Positions 5,995-6,777 of a DNA stretch of 6,777 nucleotides are shown piece after piece (the first letter of the stretch is position 1; every line of letters begins with the position of its first letter). The DNA lies in contig DCNF01000018.1 in assembly GCA_002322035.1 (NCBI GenBank), forward strand, positions 32,583-39,359. The letters are read 5' to 3'. The notes below the pieces were generated by a model. The model worked only from the letters and a program-made list of their open reading frames with translations, had not been told where the DNA came from and did no database searches. This stretch comes from Geobacter sp. UBA1603. GTDB lineage: Bacteria; Desulfobacterota; Desulfuromonadia; Geobacterales; Pseudopelobacteraceae. The position numbers and the translations under genes are program-made.

Positions 5995-6777
5995 TTAGAG
6001 CCCCTGAATCGACTCCAGTTCATCCCAGCGCTGGTAGGCGGTATCCAGCTCATGCTCCAGTGCTGCAAGCCGGCTGTTAACCATGGCCACCTCGCCGCCA
6101 GCCGACTTGTAGAACTCCGGATCAGCCAGCCGCACATGCAGGGTTGCCTGTTCCTGCTCCAGGGTGGCGATCCGGTCAGGGAGCGCCTCCAGTTCCCGTT
6201 CTTCCTTGAATGACAGCTTACGCGGTTTTTCCTTTTGAGGTTTTGCCTTCTCGGCAACCGGTTTTGACGCAACGACTTCCTCTGGCTGCGAAGCGGCCTT
6301 GTGCTGCAGCCAGTCGTCGTAGCCGCCTACATACTCCCGCACCACGCCATTCCCTTCCAGCACGAGTGTACTGGTCACCACGTTGTTGAGGAACTCCCGG
6401 TCGTGGCTGACCAGGAGCAGGGTACCGCCATACTCCACCAGCAGATCGTCCAGAAGGTCGAGGGTCTCGGCGTCCAGGTCGTTGGTCGGTTCGTCCATGA
6501 CCAGCACATTGGCCGGCCTGGTAAACATCTTGGCCAGCAAGAGCCGGTTGCGCTCTCCGCCGGAGAGGATGCTGACCGGGCTCCTAGCCCGCTCCGGTGA
6601 GAAGAGGAAATCCTGCAGATAGCCGATCACATGGCGCGGCTTACCCCCCACGGTAACGGTATCGTTTCCTTCCCCCACGTTTTCCTGCACGCTCTTGTCA
6701 AGGTCAAGCTGCTCTCGCATCTGGCCGAAGTAAAGCACCTCGCGGCGGGTGCCAAGCCTGACAGTCCCGGTTTGAGG
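5995..6777 (-). CDS. uup: ABC-F family ATPase, Uup-like, N-terminus outside window
   Basis: C-terminal 260 residues of a duplicated-ATPase ABC-F protein; the whole family member is usually a little over 600 residues. ABC-F proteins have no membrane domain and act on ribosomes or nucleic acids; Uup is linked to DNA transposon excision frequency and ribosome function in E. coli. The visible part starts within the second ATPase (PQTGTVRLGTRREVLYFGQM), so its Walker A is off the window. It contains signature LSGGERNR (visible 71-78), Walker B VLVMDEPTNDLD (91-102) and switch H125 in LLVSHDREFL. A Lys/Pro/Ala-rich linker (about 160-188) leads to a coiled-coil C-terminal domain (about 187-256: ERELEALPDRIATLEQEQ, then LADPEFYKS), the feature that separates Uup from EttA and other ABC-F members. 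The frame stays open to the window edge, so the GTG at 6738 is internal. It ends just before the GGDEF gene. Confidence 0.9.
   Translation of the reverse strand, partial: PQTGTVRLGTRREVLYFGQMREQLDLDKSVQENVGEGNDTVTVGGKPRHVIGYLQDFLFSPERARSPVSILSGGERNRLLLAKMFTRPANVLVMDEPTNDLDAETLDLLDDLLVEYGGTLLLVSHDREFLNNVVTSTLVLEGNGVVREYVGGYDDWLQHKAASQPEEVVASKPVAEKAKPQKEKPRKLSFKEERELEALPDRIATLEQEQATLHVRLADPEFYKSAGGEVAMVNSRLAALEHELDTAYQRWDELESIQGL
6001..6005 (-). promoter_or_regulatory. Shine-Dalgarno-like site at the end of uup
   Basis: AGGGG on the minus strand overlaps the last uup codons. It lies 9 nt before the GTG at 5991 (GGDEF start used here) and 7 nt before the ATG at 5993 (5-codon frame). It is the best ribosome site near this junction; the ATGs at 5979 and 5976 have only a weak GCGAG, and the ATG at 5910 only a short AGG. 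Confidence 0.45.

Noticed and set aside
5896..6213. Plus-strand open frames opposite the uup end and GGDEF start
   Set aside because: They are antisense to strong coding regions on the minus strand and contain no recognisable domain.

Overview
The window looks like a bacterial chromosome segment of moderately high GC with almost no non-coding DNA. It holds two gene clusters that point at each other. The plus-strand cluster (1-4654) is the downstream part of a high-affinity phosphate uptake operon: pstC (5' end outside the window), pstA, pstB, phoU and a small CoA-binding-domain protein. The minus-strand cluster (6777-4651) is the 3' part of an ABC-F ATPase gene (uup-like), followed 3 nt or slightly more downstream by a membrane-bound GGDEF diguanylate cyclase gene. 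The clusters meet tail to tail on a shared CTAG.

The organism cannot be fixed from the sequence alone. The long-form PstC/PstA pair (PstA of 530 residues with a soluble insert of about 230 residues), the strong GGAG-type ribosome sites and the gene set fit a Gram-negative proteobacterium or a Desulfuromonadota/Geobacter-like bacterium. That is an inference from remembered family resemblance, not a search.

How the genes work together: PstC and PstA form the inner-membrane channel for inorganic phosphate, PstB is the ATPase that drives it, and PhoU is the cytoplasmic regulator that links Pst activity to phosphate signalling. The periplasmic binding protein PstS and the PhoR/PhoB two-component pair are not in the window. 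The CoA-binding protein is probably co-transcribed but has no established role in phosphate uptake. On the other strand, the Uup-like ATPase probably acts on ribosomes or nucleic acids, and the diguanylate cyclase probably senses a periplasmic signal and makes c-di-GMP.

I did not find a clear new system. The points most worth checking are the coiled-coil periplasmic insert in PstA; a 9-codon minicistron with its own Shine-Dalgarno site that exactly bridges the pstC stop and the pstA start, with a similar 5-codon arrangement at the uup/GGDEF junction; and the terminator-free convergent overlap of the two clusters. No RNA gene, mobile element, CRISPR array or long repeat was seen, and no intergenic stretch exceeds about 75 nt.
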